Positions 54,731 through 64,000 of a stretch of DNA of 64,000 bases are shown here, piece after piece. Location of the stretch: the NCBI RefSeq assembly GCF_943736995.1, contig NZ_CALSFT010000002.1, positions 1,543,501 through 1,607,500 of the forward strand, written 5' to 3'. The notes beneath the pieces are model-generated. The model did not search any database, was not told where the DNA came from, and saw only the letters and a program-made list of their open reading frames with translations. Position 1 is the stretch's first letter; every line of letters begins with the position of its first letter. A program made the translations under genes and the position numbers. This DNA comes from Sporosarcina sp. Marseille-Q4943 (GTDB lineage: Bacteria > Bacillota > Bacilli > Bacillales_A > Planococcaceae).

Positions 54731-55738
54731 ATGACTAAATCACGTCATGAAGAATTGGGATTGACGAATGAGGATGTATTGGAAATATATGAAACGATGG
54801 TCATGGCACGACGTTTGGATGAACGTATGTGGCTTTTGAATCGTGCAGGTAAAATCCCGTTTGTCATATCATGTCAAGGGCAGGAGGCGGCTCAAGCTGG
54901 AGCTGCGTATGCACTCGATAAAGATAAGGATTGGATTGCTCCATATTACCGTGATATGGGCGTTGTGCTTCATTTTGGCATGACACCGAAGGAGCTGATG
55001 CTGTCTGCTTTTGCAAAAGCGGAAGATCCGAACTCCGGCGGTCGCCAAATGCCTGGTCATTTCGGACAACGAAAAAATCGTATCTTGACGGGCTCATCCC
55101 CGGTGACTACGCAGCTTCCTCATGCTGTAGGAGTTGCGCTGGCAGCAAAAATGAAAAACGAGGACTTCATCACATTCGTCACGTTAGGAGAAGGGTCTTC
55201 CAACCAAGGTGATTTCCATGAAGGGATGAACTTTGCCGGCGTCCACAAACTGCCGACAGTTATCATGGTGGAAAACAACAAGTATGCGATTTCAGTACCT
55301 GTTGAAAAGCAGTTGGCTTGTGAAAATGTTTCCGACCGTGCGATAGGGTACGGAATGCCCGGCGTAACAGTCGACGGGACAGATCCGCTAGAGGTATATC
55401 GTGTCGTGAAGGAAGCGGCCGATCGTGCCCGAAACGGAGAAGGTCCGAGCCTCGTTGAAACGATCTGTTACCGACTGACAGCCCACTCTTCAGATGATGA
55501 TCACCGCCTCTATCGGGATCCGGAAGAGCTTGAAAACGAACGGAAACATGACCCGATCCCTAAGTTTGCGGCTTATTTGAGAGAAGCTGGCGTCATTGAT
55601 GATGCTTATGAAAAAGAGATGGAAGAACGCATTATGGCAATTGTCAATGAAGCGACCGACTATGCGGAAAAAGCTCCGTATGCAGAGCCTGAATATGCGC
55701 TTCGCCATGTTTATAAAGAAGAAGGGGGGAACGAATAA
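54731..55738 (+). CDS. bkdAA: Branched-chain ketoacid dehydrogenase E1 alpha
   Basis: 335 aa TPP-dependent decarboxylase subunit. TPP motif GEGSSNQGDFHEGMNFAG ending in VENNKYAIS, plus the conserved phosphorylation-loop-like HSSDDDHRLYR. AAGAAGGGGG precedes the ATG. Stop and start of bkdAB share TAATG. Confidence 0.95.
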   Translation: MTKSRHEELGLTNEDVLEIYETMVMARRLDERMWLLNRAGKIPFVISCQGQEAAQAGAAYALDKDKDWIAPYYRDMGVVLHFGMTPKELMLSAFAKAEDPNSGGRQMPGHFGQRKNRILTGSSPVTTQLPHAVGVALAAKMKNEDFITFVTLGEGSSNQGDFHEGMNFAGVHKLPTVIMVENNKYAISVPVEKQLACENVSDRAIGYGMPGVTVDGTDPLEVYRVVKEAADRARNGEGPSLVETICYRLTAHSSDDDHRLYRDPEELENERKHDPIPKFAAYLREAGVIDDAYEKEMEERIMAIVNEATDYAEKAPYAEPEYALRHVYKEEGGNE

Positions 55739-56721
55739 TGGCCGTCATTTCGTACATTGATGCAATTACACTTGCCATGAAAGAAGAGATGGAAAGAGAC
55801 GAAAATGTATTCGTTCTTGGAGAAGACGTTGGAAGGAAAGGCGGCGTTTTTAAAGCGACGACTGGCTTGTATGACCAATTCGGAGAATACCGTGCACTTG
55901 ATACGCCTCTTGCAGAATCTGCAATTGCGGGCGTCGGAATTGGAGCTGCCATGTATGGAATGCGTCCAATCGCTGAAATGCAGTTCGCAGATTTCATCAT
56001 GCCAGCTGTAAACCAAATCGTCTCCGAAGCAGCCAAAATCCGCTATCGGTCCAATAACGACTGGTCTTGTCCAATTGTTATTCGTGCCCCGTTCGGTGGT
56101 GGTATCCACGGAGCACTATACCATTCCCAATCTGTCGAGTCGATGTTCGCAAGCACACCAGGCTTGAAAATTGTCATTCCTTCGACTCCTTACGACGCGA
56201 AAGGTTTGTTGAAAGCGGCAATCAGAGACGACGATCCTGTACTCTTCTTTGAGCATAAACGGGCTTACCGTTTAATCAAAGGGGAAGTCCCTGAAGAAGA
56301 ATACGTACTGCCTATCGGTAAAGCGGATGTGAAGCGCGAAGGGGATGATATTACGATCATCACTTACGGCCTATGCGTACATTTCGCCTTGCAAGCGGCT
56401 GAAAGACTGGCTGAAGATGGCATTTCTGCTCATATTCTTGACTTGCGCACGGTTTATCCGCTGGATAAAGAAGCGATCATTGAAGCAGCTTCCAAAACAG
56501 GGAAAGTGCTGCTCGTCACTGAAGACAATTTGGAAGGTAGCATTATGAGTGAGGTTTCTGCAATTATTGCAGAAAACTGCCTTTTTGAACTTGATGCACC
56601 TATCAAACGTCTTGCGGGTCCTGACATTCCAGCTATGCCATATGCACCGACAATGGAGAAGTTCTTTATGGTCAACCCGGATAAAGTTGAAAAAGCTGCA
56701 CGTGAGCTTGCAGAATTTTAA
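55738..56721 (+). CDS. bkdAB: Branched-chain ketoacid dehydrogenase E1 beta
   Basis: 327 aa, transketolase central and C-terminal domains; VFVLGEDVGRKGGVFKAT, RAPFGGGIHGALYHSQS and LRTVYPLDKEAI. Forms the E1 heterotetramer with BkdAA. AGAAGGGGGG precedes the ATG. Confidence 0.95.
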   Translation: MAVISYIDAITLAMKEEMERDENVFVLGEDVGRKGGVFKATTGLYDQFGEYRALDTPLAESAIAGVGIGAAMYGMRPIAEMQFADFIMPAVNQIVSEAAKIRYRSNNDWSCPIVIRAPFGGGIHGALYHSQSVESMFASTPGLKIVIPSTPYDAKGLLKAAIRDDDPVLFFEHKRAYRLIKGEVPEEEYVLPIGKADVKREGDDITIITYGLCVHFALQAAERLAEDGISAHILDLRTVYPLDKEAIIEAASKTGKVLLVTEDNLEGSIMSEVSAIIAENCLFELDAPIKRLAGPDIPAMPYAPTMEKFFMVNPDKVEKAARELAEF

Positions 56722-56741
56722 TCGGAGAGGAGGTAAATGAC

Positions 56742-58052
56742 ATGACAATTGAAAACATAGAAATGCCAAAACTCGGAGAGAGTGTTACAGAAGGAACGAT
56801 TGAAAAATGGCTCGTTAAGCCGGGGGATACTGTCAATAAATACGATCCTTTGGCAGAAGTGAACACGGACAAAGTGACTGCTGAAATCCCTTCCTCATTC
56901 GCTGGAACGATCAAGGAAATCATTGTTCAAGAAGGCGAAACAGTAGAAGTTGGAGTCGTCGTTTGTACGATTGAAACGGAAGGAGGCGCAGAGGCTCCTG
57001 TGGAAGCGGTTCCTGCTAATGAAGAACCGGCAAATAAAATGCCGGCAACCGGCTCCCGAAAACCTGCCGCACCTATTAAACGCGAGGTAGGAGCAGCTCG
57101 CTTTTCACCGGCAGTGATGAGATTGGCACAAGAACATAGTATTGATCTTTCCCTTGTCCAAGGCTCCGGAAAGGAAGGACGCATTACACGGAAAGATATC
57201 CAAAGAATAATCGACAGCGGGGAAATACCAACCGCAGAAACGGTACAAATCGAACAGGCGCCGAAAAGTGTTGAACAGCATGTTTCAGCTCCCGCACAAA
57301 GTGCATCTGCAGGTAAAGCGGCGGATCAAGCATCTGTGTCGACTGCTGCAGGTGATATCGAAATTCCGATCACGGGAGTTCGCCGTGCGATAGCCACAAA
57401 TATGCTCCGCTCAAAACACGAAGCACCGCATGCGTGGACGATGATTGAAGTGGACGTAACAAACCTAGTCCAATACCGTGACTCTTTGAAAAATGATTTC
57501 AAGCAGAAGGAAGGCTTCAATTTGACTTATTTCGCTTTCTTCGTGAAGGCGGTCTCCCAAGCTTTAAAGGAATTCCCAATGATGAATTCCATGTGGGCGG
57601 GAGATAAGATCATCCAGAAAAAAGACATTAACATCTCCATTGCAGTTGCTACGGAAGATGCACTTTATGTACCGGTCATAAAACACGCTGATGAAAAAAC
57701 GATTAAGGGAATCGGCCGGGAAATCAATGAGCTCGCATCCAAAGTTCGTTCAGGCAAGTTGAAATCCGATGAGATGCAAGGCGGGACATTCACCGTCAAC
57801 AATACCGGCTCTTTCGGCTCCATCCAATCGATGGGGATCATCAACTACCCGCAAGCTGCAATCCTGCAAGTCGAATCCATTGTTAAACGTCCTGTTGTCA
57901 TGAACGGCGGAATGATTGCGGTGCGCGATATGGTCAACCTCTGTCTATCACTTGACCACCGTGTACTTGATGGATTAGTGGCAGGCCGCTTCCTTGCACG
58001 TGTTAAAGAAATCCTTGAAAATATTACCGAAAGTAATACATCGGTCTATTGA
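56742..58052 (+). CDS. bkdB: Branched-chain ketoacid dehydrogenase E2 (lipoamide acyltransferase)
   Basis: 436 aa. Lipoyl domain (1-78) with lipoylated K44 in EVNTDKVTAEIPS, Ala/Pro linker, peripheral subunit-binding domain (about 112-150: ARFSPAVMRLAQEH), second linker and catalytic acyltransferase domain with DHRVLDGL near the C-terminus. Product is branched acyl-CoA for fatty acid primers or catabolism. Last gene of the operon; lipoylation depends on the LipM/GcvH route in this window. Confidence 0.95.
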   Translation: MTIENIEMPKLGESVTEGTIEKWLVKPGDTVNKYDPLAEVNTDKVTAEIPSSFAGTIKEIIVQEGETVEVGVVVCTIETEGGAEAPVEAVPANEEPANKMPATGSRKPAAPIKREVGAARFSPAVMRLAQEHSIDLSLVQGSGKEGRITRKDIQRIIDSGEIPTAETVQIEQAPKSVEQHVSAPAQSASAGKAADQASVSTAAGDIEIPITGVRRAIATNMLRSKHEAPHAWTMIEVDVTNLVQYRDSLKNDFKQKEGFNLTYFAFFVKAVSQALKEFPMMNSMWAGDKIIQKKDINISIAVATEDALYVPVIKHADEKTIKGIGREINELASKVRSGKLKSDEMQGGTFTVNNTGSFGSIQSMGIINYPQAAILQVESIVKRPVVMNGGMIAVRDMVNLCLSLDHRVLDGLVAGRFLARVKEILENITESNTSVY

Positions 58053-58059
58053 CGAAATA

Positions 58060-58098
58060 GAAAGCTGTCCTTCTAACTATAAGAGGGACGGCTTTTTG
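58060..58098 (+). terminator. Terminator after bkdB
   Basis: AAAGCTGTCC-TTCT pairs with AGAGGGACGGCTTT (with G-U pairs), then TTTT. Between it and mutA (58099-58262) I see no gene and no convincing sigma-A promoter. Confidence 0.75.
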
Positions 58099-58262
58099 TT
58101 ATATGGATTTCAGGCAGCTCTTCATTTCCCCTTTAGAGCTTTCAAACAATTGGCAAGTCAGGTAAACTAATAAGTAGTGAAATATAATTTGATGTACTAT
58201 ACATAATTATGGAACAGCTCATAAGACCTTCTCTATCCTGCTTAACGAAAGGAGCAAACTAA

Positions 58263-59936
58263 ATGACAGTTGATAAAATGAAAAAAACTACCTTTCTAAA
58301 ATCAGACTTTAAACAATGGAAAAAACTTGCCGTCGATTCCTTGAAAGGGAAGCCATACGAACAATTGACGACAGAGACATTGGAAGGCATTGATTTACAA
58401 CCACTCTATTTTGAAAGAGCAGCTCTTGACAGCTCTTCGGTAGTCGGATCAATGAAACGAAATGCCGGTTGGATCATTGCGCAGCAGACGATTGCAAGCG
58501 ACGAGGCTGATTTCCTGGAACAATTGGAGGATTCGATTGATAAGGGGAATGAAGCGATTGTATATGACGGTATGAACCAATTTAACTGGAACGACGATCA
58601 GCTCTTGCAATTGTCTTCATTCATATCACAATATCCAATTTTCCTTTACAACGTCAGCAATGATGATCCGATTTTAAGGGCATTTGATTTTGTACACCAT
58701 GAAGTTCGGGAAGCTGTAACCGGTATCGTTCAAGTGAATGACTGGACGATTCCGGTTGGATATAAAAACATCCGGACTGCAGGAGCTGATTTATGGAAAG
58801 CTCACCATGAAGGCGCAGATGCGGTCACTGAGCTAGCAATCGCATTGGCGGAAGCTTCCCGAATTGCTGGAAGCTATGATAGCTTCCAAACATTCGCTGA
58901 CAACTTCTATGTCCGTTTTCCGATTGACACTCATTTTTTCATGGAGATCGCTAAACTAAGAGCATTTCGAGTGTTATGGCAAGCGTTCGCGCATGCGTAT
59001 GATGTCGAGGAACTACCATTAATACCTGTGATGGCAGTAACATCTTTACGCTCTTTTTCGAAGCTTGATCCATACGTCAACTTGCTCCGTGCAGGGAATG
59101 AGACTTTCGCCGCCATTTTAGGGGGAGCTGATATTATACAAGCTCACCCTCACGATATACTGACCGGGCCAAACGCAAGCTCGATCCGGTATAGCCGCAA
59201 TATGCAGCTCATTCTAAAGGAAGAAACCCATGTGGAAAAAGTTCTTGACCCCGCTGGTGGTTCGTATTTTATTGAAAAGCTGACGGAAGAGCTTGTCGAA
59301 AAGTCTTGGAAACTGTTTCTTGAAATCGAGAGCAAAGGCGGTATCGAACGTTTCTATGAGAGCGGCCGATTGCAGGAGAAATTAGGTAAACTGCAAACTG
59401 AAACGGCTACAGGCAAAAAAGCACTCATTGGTACAAATGTGTACGCAGAACTTACAGCGATAAACTTTGATGATTGGAATGGCATTGATAAAGTCGACCG
59501 ATTGGCCGAACCTTTCGAAAAACTCCGTTATTCATTTAGTGAAAATCAGCCAAAAACTGTCATACTGACATTCGGCAAACTGAAAGACTTCAAGCCACGG
59601 GCAGATTTCGTGACGGGATTCTTGGCGTCTGGTGGAATTAGAAGCGATTGGAGCCCTGCATTCGAAAGTGTTGAGCAAGCAATTGAATGGATAAAAAGTG
59701 AAAAACCGGATTACGCAATTGTCTGTGGTCATGAAGAGATTGTATCGAACGCCATGGAAAATCTCCTTACTCAAATGCCTGCGGGAATATTGCTTGATGT
59801 GGCGGGAAGAATCGATGATGAAACATTGCTTATTTGGAAGCAAAAAGGCCTTAACGGCTTGATCTTCAACGGTCAAGATAAAATTGAAAAACTGCAAAAC
59901 ATCTTGAATTCGTGGCAAGGAGGGCTCCAAAAATGA
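58263..59936 (+). CDS. mutA: Methylmalonyl-CoA mutase small subunit
   Basis: 557 aa, methylmalonyl-CoA mutase-like TIM barrel and a degenerate C-terminal flavodoxin-like domain that lacks the DxHxxG cobalamin motif, as expected for the non-catalytic subunit. NYHMQEAG-type blocks are replaced; [19 protein letters not shown] and NTQ-like [15 protein letters not shown] are visible. GAAAGGAGC lies about 11 bases before the ATG. Overlaps mutB by 4 bases. Confidence 0.92.
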   Translation: MTVDKMKKTTFLKSDFKQWKKLAVDSLKGKPYEQLTTETLEGIDLQPLYFERAALDSSSVVGSMKRNAGWIIAQQTIASDEADFLEQLEDSIDKGNEAIVYDGMNQFNWNDDQLLQLSSFISQYPIFLYNVSNDDPILRAFDFVHHEVREAVTGIVQVNDWTIPVGYKNIRTAGADLWKAHHEGADAVTELAIALAEASRIAGSYDSFQTFADNFYVRFPIDTHFFMEIAKLRAFRVLWQAFAHAYDVEELPLIPVMAVTSLRSFSKLDPYVNLLRAGNETFAAILGGADIIQAHPHDILTGPNASSIRYSRNMQLILKEETHVEKVLDPAGGSYFIEKLTEELVEKSWKLFLEIESKGGIERFYESGRLQEKLGKLQTETATGKKALIGTNVYAELTAINFDDWNGIDKVDRLAEPFEKLRYSFSENQPKTVILTFGKLKDFKPRADFVTGFLASGGIRSDWSPAFESVEQAIEWIKSEKPDYAIVCGHEEIVSNAMENLLTQMPAGILLDVAGRIDDETLLIWKQKGLNGLIFNGQDKIEKLQNILNSWQGGLQK

Positions 59937-62086
59937 ATAAACCCGATTTCAACAAGGTAGACATCAGTAAGATAAACATTCCTAAAAACCCTTCCGTAAA
60001 CGAAACACCTTTCCTTACAAATGAGGGAATTTCCATCAAATCAGAATACACGAGTGAGGATATAGAAGGTGTAGATCACTTGGAGGACATGCCGGGCATC
60101 GCCCCGAATACGAGAGGCCCATACCCGACGATGTACGTTGCACGCCCTTGGACTGTCCGCCAATATGCCGGTTTCTCGACTGCCGAAGAGAGTAATGCAT
60201 TTTATCGAAGGAATTTGGCGATGGGGCAAAAAGGTCTGTCTGTCGCTTTTGACTTGGCGACACACCGCGGATATGACTCCGATCATCCTAGGGTGACAGG
60301 CGATGTCGGTAAAGCGGGAGTAGCAATCGACTCCGTTGAAGATATGAAAATCCTATTTGACGGCATCCCGCTTGACCAGATGTCCGTTTCGATGACGATG
60401 AATGGGGCCGTTTTGCCGATCATGGCTTTTTACATCATTGCGGCAGAGGAGCAAGGCGTTTCTCCTGAAAAGCTTGCGGGTACGATTCAAAACGATATAT
60501 TGAAAGAATATATGGTAAGGAACACATACATCTTTCCCCCTGAAATGTCGATGCGCATTATCGCGGATATATTTGAGTACACATCCAAATATATGCCGAA
60601 ATTCAACTCGATTTCGATTTCGGGCTACCATATGCAAGAAGCAGGGGCTACGGCAGATATCGAGCTTGCCTATACATTGGCGGACGGGCTTGAATACGTT
60701 CGCACCGGCTTGAAGGCAGGAATCGACATCGATTCCTTCGCACCTCGTCTGTCGTTCTTTTGGGCGATCGGCATGAATTATTTCATGGAAATTGCGAAAA
60801 TGAGGGCGGCACGCAAAATCTGGGCGCAAATGATGCAATCCTTTAACCCGTCCAATCCTAAATCCCTCGCTTTGCGTACGCATTCTCAAACATCGGGATG
60901 GAGTTTGACCGAACAGGATCCATTCAATAATGTTACGCGTACATTGGTGGAAGCGAATGCTGCAGCGATGGGGCATACACAGTCCTTGCATACGAACGCG
61001 CTAGACGAAGCAATTGCGCTGCCGACGGATTTCTCCGCAAGAATCGCACGGAACACGCAACTGTTCCTGCAAGAGGAAACAAATATGACAAAGACGATCG
61101 ATCCATGGGGCGGTTCCTATTATGTTGAAAGGCTAACCGCTGATTTGATGGAAAAGGCGTGGGAACTGATTGAAGAAATTGAAGACTTAGGCGGAATGGC
61201 CAAAGCAATTGAAACCGGCTTGCCGAAGATGAAAATTGAAGAAGCTGCCGCCAAACGTCAAGCGAAAATCGACTCCCGCACAGAAACGATAGTTGGAGTG
61301 AATAAATATCGACTTGAAAAGGAAGAACCTATCGATATATTGGAAATCGACAATACAGTCGTTCGCCAAAAGCAGATTGATCGTATCCGTCAATTGAAAG
61401 AACAACGAAATGAAGCAGATGTTAATTCTGCTTTGGGTGCATTAACGGATGCAGCGCGCAGTGGAAACGGGAATCTTCTAGCGTTATCAGTTAAAGCAGC
61501 GAGAGCCAGGGCAACAATCGGAGAAATCTCTGATGCAATCGAGAGAGTGTCGGGTAGACATAAAGCGGTTATACGGTCTGTGAGCGGCGTCTACAGCTCG
61601 AACTTCTCGAATTCGGAAGAAATTGAAGAAGTGAAAGAGATGACAGATGAGTTTCTGGAACATGAAGGCCGACGTCCACGTATCCTCATCGCAAAAATGG
61701 GACAGGACGGTCATGACCGCGGCGCGAAAGTAATTGCTTCCTCTTTTGCGGACTTAGGTTTCGATGTGGACATCGGTCCATTGTTCCAAACTCCTGAAGA
61801 GACCGCTTTACAGGCGGCTGAAAATGATGTCCATGTAATCGGTGTAAGTTCGCTTGCCGCTGGACATAAGACACTCGTACCCGCGTTGCGGAATGAGCTT
61901 TTGAAAATCGGAAGGGAAGATATCCTTATCGTTGTCGGCGGGGTCATCCCTGCTCAAGATTATGATTTTTTGAGAGAAAACGGCGCGACGGCCATTTTCG
62001 GTCCGGGAACGGTCATCCCGGTTGCTGCACAGAAAGTAATAGAAGATATCTATCGCGCGCTTGGGTACGAGGAAGTGACGGAGTGA
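59933..62086 (+). CDS. mutB: Methylmalonyl-CoA mutase large subunit
   Basis: 717 aa, adenosylcobalamin-dependent isomerisation of (R)-methylmalonyl-CoA to succinyl-CoA. Substrate-barrel motifs [13 protein letters not shown] and [17 protein letters not shown]-terminal cobalamin domain with D592-G-H594-D-R-G597, H594 being the cobalt ligand, and [22 protein letters not shown] sits before the ATG at 59933 (the frame opens at 59912). With the bkd operon it links Val/Ile breakdown to the TCA cycle; propionyl-CoA carboxylase and epimerase are not in the window. Confidence 0.95.
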   Translation: MNKPDFNKVDISKINIPKNPSVNETPFLTNEGISIKSEYTSEDIEGVDHLEDMPGIAPNTRGPYPTMYVARPWTVRQYAGFSTAEESNAFYRRNLAMGQKGLSVAFDLATHRGYDSDHPRVTGDVGKAGVAIDSVEDMKILFDGIPLDQMSVSMTMNGAVLPIMAFYIIAAEEQGVSPEKLAGTIQNDILKEYMVRNTYIFPPEMSMRIIADIFEYTSKYMPKFNSISISGYHMQEAGATADIELAYTLADGLEYVRTGLKAGIDIDSFAPRLSFFWAIGMNYFMEIAKMRAARKIWAQMMQSFNPSNPKSLALRTHSQTSGWSLTEQDPFNNVTRTLVEANAAAMGHTQSLHTNALDEAIALPTDFSARIARNTQLFLQEETNMTKTIDPWGGSYYVERLTADLMEKAWELIEEIEDLGGMAKAIETGLPKMKIEEAAAKRQAKIDSRTETIVGVNKYRLEKEEPIDILEIDNTVVRQKQIDRIRQLKEQRNEADVNSALGALTDAARSGNGNLLALSVKAARARATIGEISDAIERVSGRHKAVIRSVSGVYSSNFSNSEEIEEVKEMTDEFLEHEGRRPRILIAKMGQDGHDRGAKVIASSFADLGFDVDIGPLFQTPEETALQAAENDVHVIGVSSLAAGHKTLVPALRNELLKIGREDILIVVGGVIPAQDYDFLRENGATAIFGPGTVIPVAAQKVIEDIYRALGYEEVTE

Positions 62087-63192
62087 GCAAGGAAAAACGT
62101 TTACAGGACGACAGTGCAATGCATGTCATGAACGGGATCGAGGCAAGTCATGACGGCATGGTTGCCCCAAAACGAAAACGATTTGTGAAAAAAGAAAAGA
62201 AAATCGACATCGATGGTTTGCATGAAGAAATCAGCAATGGATCGAGGCTGCATCTTTCCAAGGCGATAACACTTTTAGAGAGCCGGGCGGAACAGGATCA
62301 GAAAGCAGGGCAAGAGTTGCTGCGGAAACTGCTGCCGAAAACAGGGAAGAGCATTCGAATTGGCATAACAGGCGTTCCAGGAGCTGGAAAGAGCACTTTT
62401 ATTGAAACGTTCGGACTTCAATTAGCACAAGAAGGCCATAAGGTGGCTGTACTCGCTATCGATCCGAGTTCTACGGTGACAGGCGGGAGCATTTTGGGCG
62501 ATAAGACAAGAATGGAGGCGCTCGCAAAGCATCCGAACGCCTTCATCCGTCCATCTCCTTCTTCCGGAACCCTCGGAGGCGTCCATAAAAAAACCCGAGA
62601 AACGATGTTGCTTTGCGAAGCTGCAGGGTATGAGATCATCCTTATTGAAACAGTCGGTGTCGGTCAAAGTGAAACCGTTGTCAGAGGGATGGTCGACTTC
62701 TTCATGTTGCTCGTTTTGACAGGAGCCGGCGACGAGCTGCAAGGCATGAAAAAAGGGATCATGGAACTGGCGGATTGCATGATCATCCATAAAGCGGATG
62801 GCGATAATTTGAAACTTGCAAAGAAGACTGTAAGGGAATACAGACAACTTCTCCATTTCCTCCAACCGGCGACACCCGGGTGGACGACGACGGCATTGCC
62901 TGTCTCGTCGCTCGAACGTACAGGCTTAGAATCGGTATGGGAAACAATTAATGTGTTCCAGGAGGAAATGAAAAGCAGCGGCTTCTGGCATGAACGGAGA
63001 CAAGCCCAAACGAGAGATTGGTTCCATTCGATGATCCAGGATCGATTGATCGATAGTTTCTATTCGCAACATGGTAAGAAGGAACTTGTCGCCGATCTTG
63101 AAAAACAATTGCAAACGGGGGAGTTGACAGTTGCGAGCGCTGTTGACATCATCCTTCCGATGAATGACTTCACGCATAGAATGGACAACTAA
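62083..63192 (+). CDS. meaB: Methylmalonyl-CoA mutase-associated GTPase MeaB
   Basis: 369 aa G3E GTPase that loads and protects the cobalamin cofactor of the mutase. P-loop GVPGAGKST (97-105), [30 protein letters not shown] switch and HKADGDN for guanine (non-canonical NKxD). The first ~45 residues are a basic, low-complexity extension beyond the usual family start. GTG start overlapping mutB by 4 bases. Confidence 0.93.
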   Translation: MSKEKRLQDDSAMHVMNGIEASHDGMVAPKRKRFVKKEKKIDIDGLHEEISNGSRLHLSKAITLLESRAEQDQKAGQELLRKLLPKTGKSIRIGITGVPGAGKSTFIETFGLQLAQEGHKVAVLAIDPSSTVTGGSILGDKTRMEALAKHPNAFIRPSPSSGTLGGVHKKTRETMLLCEAAGYEIILIETVGVGQSETVVRGMVDFFMLLVLTGAGDELQGMKKGIMELADCMIIHKADGDNLKLAKKTVREYRQLLHFLQPATPGWTTTALPVSSLERTGLESVWETINVFQEEMKSSGFWHERRQAQTRDWFHSMIQDRLIDSFYSQHGKKELVADLEKQLQTGELTVASAVDIILPMNDFTHRMDN

Positions 63193-63223
63193 GTATTCTA
63201 CTTGTTCTACAAAATCTGCTTTT

Positions 63224-63252
63224 TTGCAAGTGTAACAACCAACTGCTATGAT
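63224..63252 (+). promoter_or_regulatory. Candidate sigma-A promoter of brxB
   Basis: TTGCAA (63224-63229), 17-base spacer, TATGAT (63247-63252), 31 bases before the start. Confidence 0.6.
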
Positions 63253-63282
63253 GAAAATATATTTTGAAAGGGGCCGATTTGA

Positions 63283-63723
63283 ATGACAATGGATTTTAAT
63301 TTTTATATGGAAGATATTACGAAACAGGCACGGTCTGAAATGGAAGCTAGCGGCTATGAACAGCTGACAACACCTGAGGAAGTGGAAGCGGCATTCAAAC
63401 GCCAAGGAACGACACTTGTCATGGTGAACTCAGTTTGTGGATGCGCAGGGGGAATTGCACGTCCTGCAGCAGCACACGCTATCCATTACGACAAACGCCC
63501 TGATCACCTTGTCACTGTGTTTGCCGGTCAAGATAAGGAAGCAACAGCTTATGCGCGCATGCTATTCGGTGAAGACCATCTTCCGTCCTCCCCATCCTTT
63601 GCATTATTAAAGGACGGGAAGCTCGTTGCAGAAGTCGGACGCTATGAGATTGAAGGCCATGATCCGATGTCCGTTGTCACGAATTTGCAAGGCCAATTCG
63701 AAGAATATTGTGAGGAAGTATAA
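63283..63723 (+). CDS. brxB: Bacilliredoxin BrxA/BrxB family (YqiW-like)
   Basis: 146 aa thioredoxin-fold protein that removes bacillithiol from mixed disulfides. Active-site C52-G-C54 in [18 protein letters not shown], the DUF1094 signature, and tail [17 protein letters not shown] precedes the ATG; the N-terminus MTMDFNFYM lines up with B. subtilis YqiW, which closes the bkd region there too. Confidence 0.93.
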   Translation: MTMDFNFYMEDITKQARSEMEASGYEQLTTPEEVEAAFKRQGTTLVMVNSVCGCAGGIARPAAAHAIHYDKRPDHLVTVFAGQDKEATAYARMLFGEDHLPSSPSFALLKDGKLVAEVGRYEIEGHDPMSVVTNLQGQFEEYCEEV

Positions 63724-63725
63724 AT

Positions 63726-63748
63726 AAACAGTTCTTCCAGGACTGTTT
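63726..63748 (+). terminator. Hairpin after brxB
   Basis: AAACAGT pairs with ACTGTTT; no T-run of its own. Confidence 0.4.
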
Positions 63749-63764
63749 CAGAGTGGAGACAAAA

Positions 63765-63797
63765 GGGTTGGAAAACAAAATGATTTCCAACCTTTTT
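63765..63797 (+). terminator. Terminator after brxB
   Basis: GGTTGGAAA (63766-63774) pairs with TTTCCAACC (63784-63792), then TTTTT. Lies directly after the TTCAGAGTGnAGACAAA repeat at 63747-63763. Confidence 0.75.
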
Positions 63798-63893
63798 CTC
63801 AATATATACTTCAGAATGAAGATTTGAGGGAATAACTCTACTACGGTCATTAATTTTATTACCTGATTCTTTTATATTGAAGATACAGTTGCT

Positions 63894-63942
63894 TAAAGCA
63901 GAATGCGGCGACTGAGGTGATACCCGCGGGAAGCATACAGTA
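63894..63942. repeat. Possible dispersed intergenic repeat fragment
   Basis: AAAGCAGAATGCGGCGAC and CCCGCGGGAAGCATAC, a GC-rich island in AT-rich DNA. From memory, similar GCGGCGACTC-CCGCGGGA elements are common between genes in Bacillales. No gene is supported in 63798-64000. Confidence 0.35.
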
Positions 63943-64000
63943 AAGGAAATCAACAAAAGCACTCCTCATTAAAAAGACAAGATGTCAAAAGAAAATGTCT

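Noticed and set aside
58165..58215. Sigma-E or sigma-A promoter before mutA (TATAAT at about 58184, TATACATA at about 58199)
   Set aside because: Neither -10-like sequence has a partner at proper spacing.
1..64000. CRISPR arrays, IS elements, prophage genes, toxin-antitoxin or defence genes, tRNA/rRNA genes
   Set aside because: None could be found by reading; the window is conserved core chromosome with small intergenic repeats only.

Overview
The window is a stretch of chromosome from a low-to-moderate GC, endospore-forming member of the Bacillales. Family Planococcaceae, a Sporosarcina-like organism, is the best guess from gene content; this is inference, because there is no rRNA in the window. 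No tRNA, rRNA, CRISPR array, prophage or insertion sequence was seen. Gene order follows the Bacillus subtilis yqgC-to-yqiW segment (recalled from memory) with several blocks missing: no pst operon, gluP, glcK, sin/tapA/tasA, spoIIIAA/spoIIIAB or mmg operon.

Layout. 1-10.4 kb: cut-off Na/Pi cotransporter, DUF456 protein, sodA, a repeat-rich gap, pbpA, yqzC/yqzD-like genes, rpmG, 5-formyl-THF cyclo-ligase, yqgQ, an LTA synthase-family gene behind an ECF-sigma-type promoter, and a beta-propeller lipoprotein. 10.4-16.3 kb: two small membrane proteins, an MBL-fold hydrolase, the comGA-GG transformation pilus operon behind a ComK-type box, and aroK. 16.3-24.8 kb: tandem glycine riboswitch plus gcvT-gcvPA-gcvPB, lipM, and a B12-dependent ribonucleotide reductase with an NrdR-like palindrome. 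24.8-33.9 kb: yqhQ, yqhR, aroQ, papA, efp, a reduced spoIIIA operon (AC-AH only), accB-accC, yqhY. 34-45 kb: nusB, folD, xseA-xseB-ispA-dxs-tlyA-argR-recN, spoIVB, spo0A. 45-64 kb: a FapA/DUF342 gene, a GDPD, yqzF-like, the bkd operon (bkdR-ptb-bcd-buk-lpdV-bkdAA-bkdAB-bkdB), mutA-mutB-meaB and brxB.

How it works together. Three metabolic modules depend on lipoate or cobalamin. The glycine cleavage genes sit beside LipM, which loads octanoate onto GcvH. The branched-chain ketoacid dehydrogenase (also lipoylated) makes acyl-CoAs for branched fatty acids or, through ptb-buk, ATP. The adjacent B12-dependent methylmalonyl-CoA mutase can carry propionyl units from Val/Ile to succinyl-CoA. NrdJ is a second B12 user.

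Most unusual is the sporulation set. The spoIIIA locus starts directly at spoIIIAC behind a near-consensus sigma-E promoter. SpoIIIAE lacks its N-terminal region, SpoIIIAF is about 55 aa with no soluble domain, and SpoIIIAG lacks most of its ring insertion. SpoIVB is also about 100 aa shorter than in B. subtilis. The second oddity is BkdR, a sigma-54-activator-type protein whose GAFTGA loop is degenerate and whose operon appears to be driven by a sigma-A promoter.
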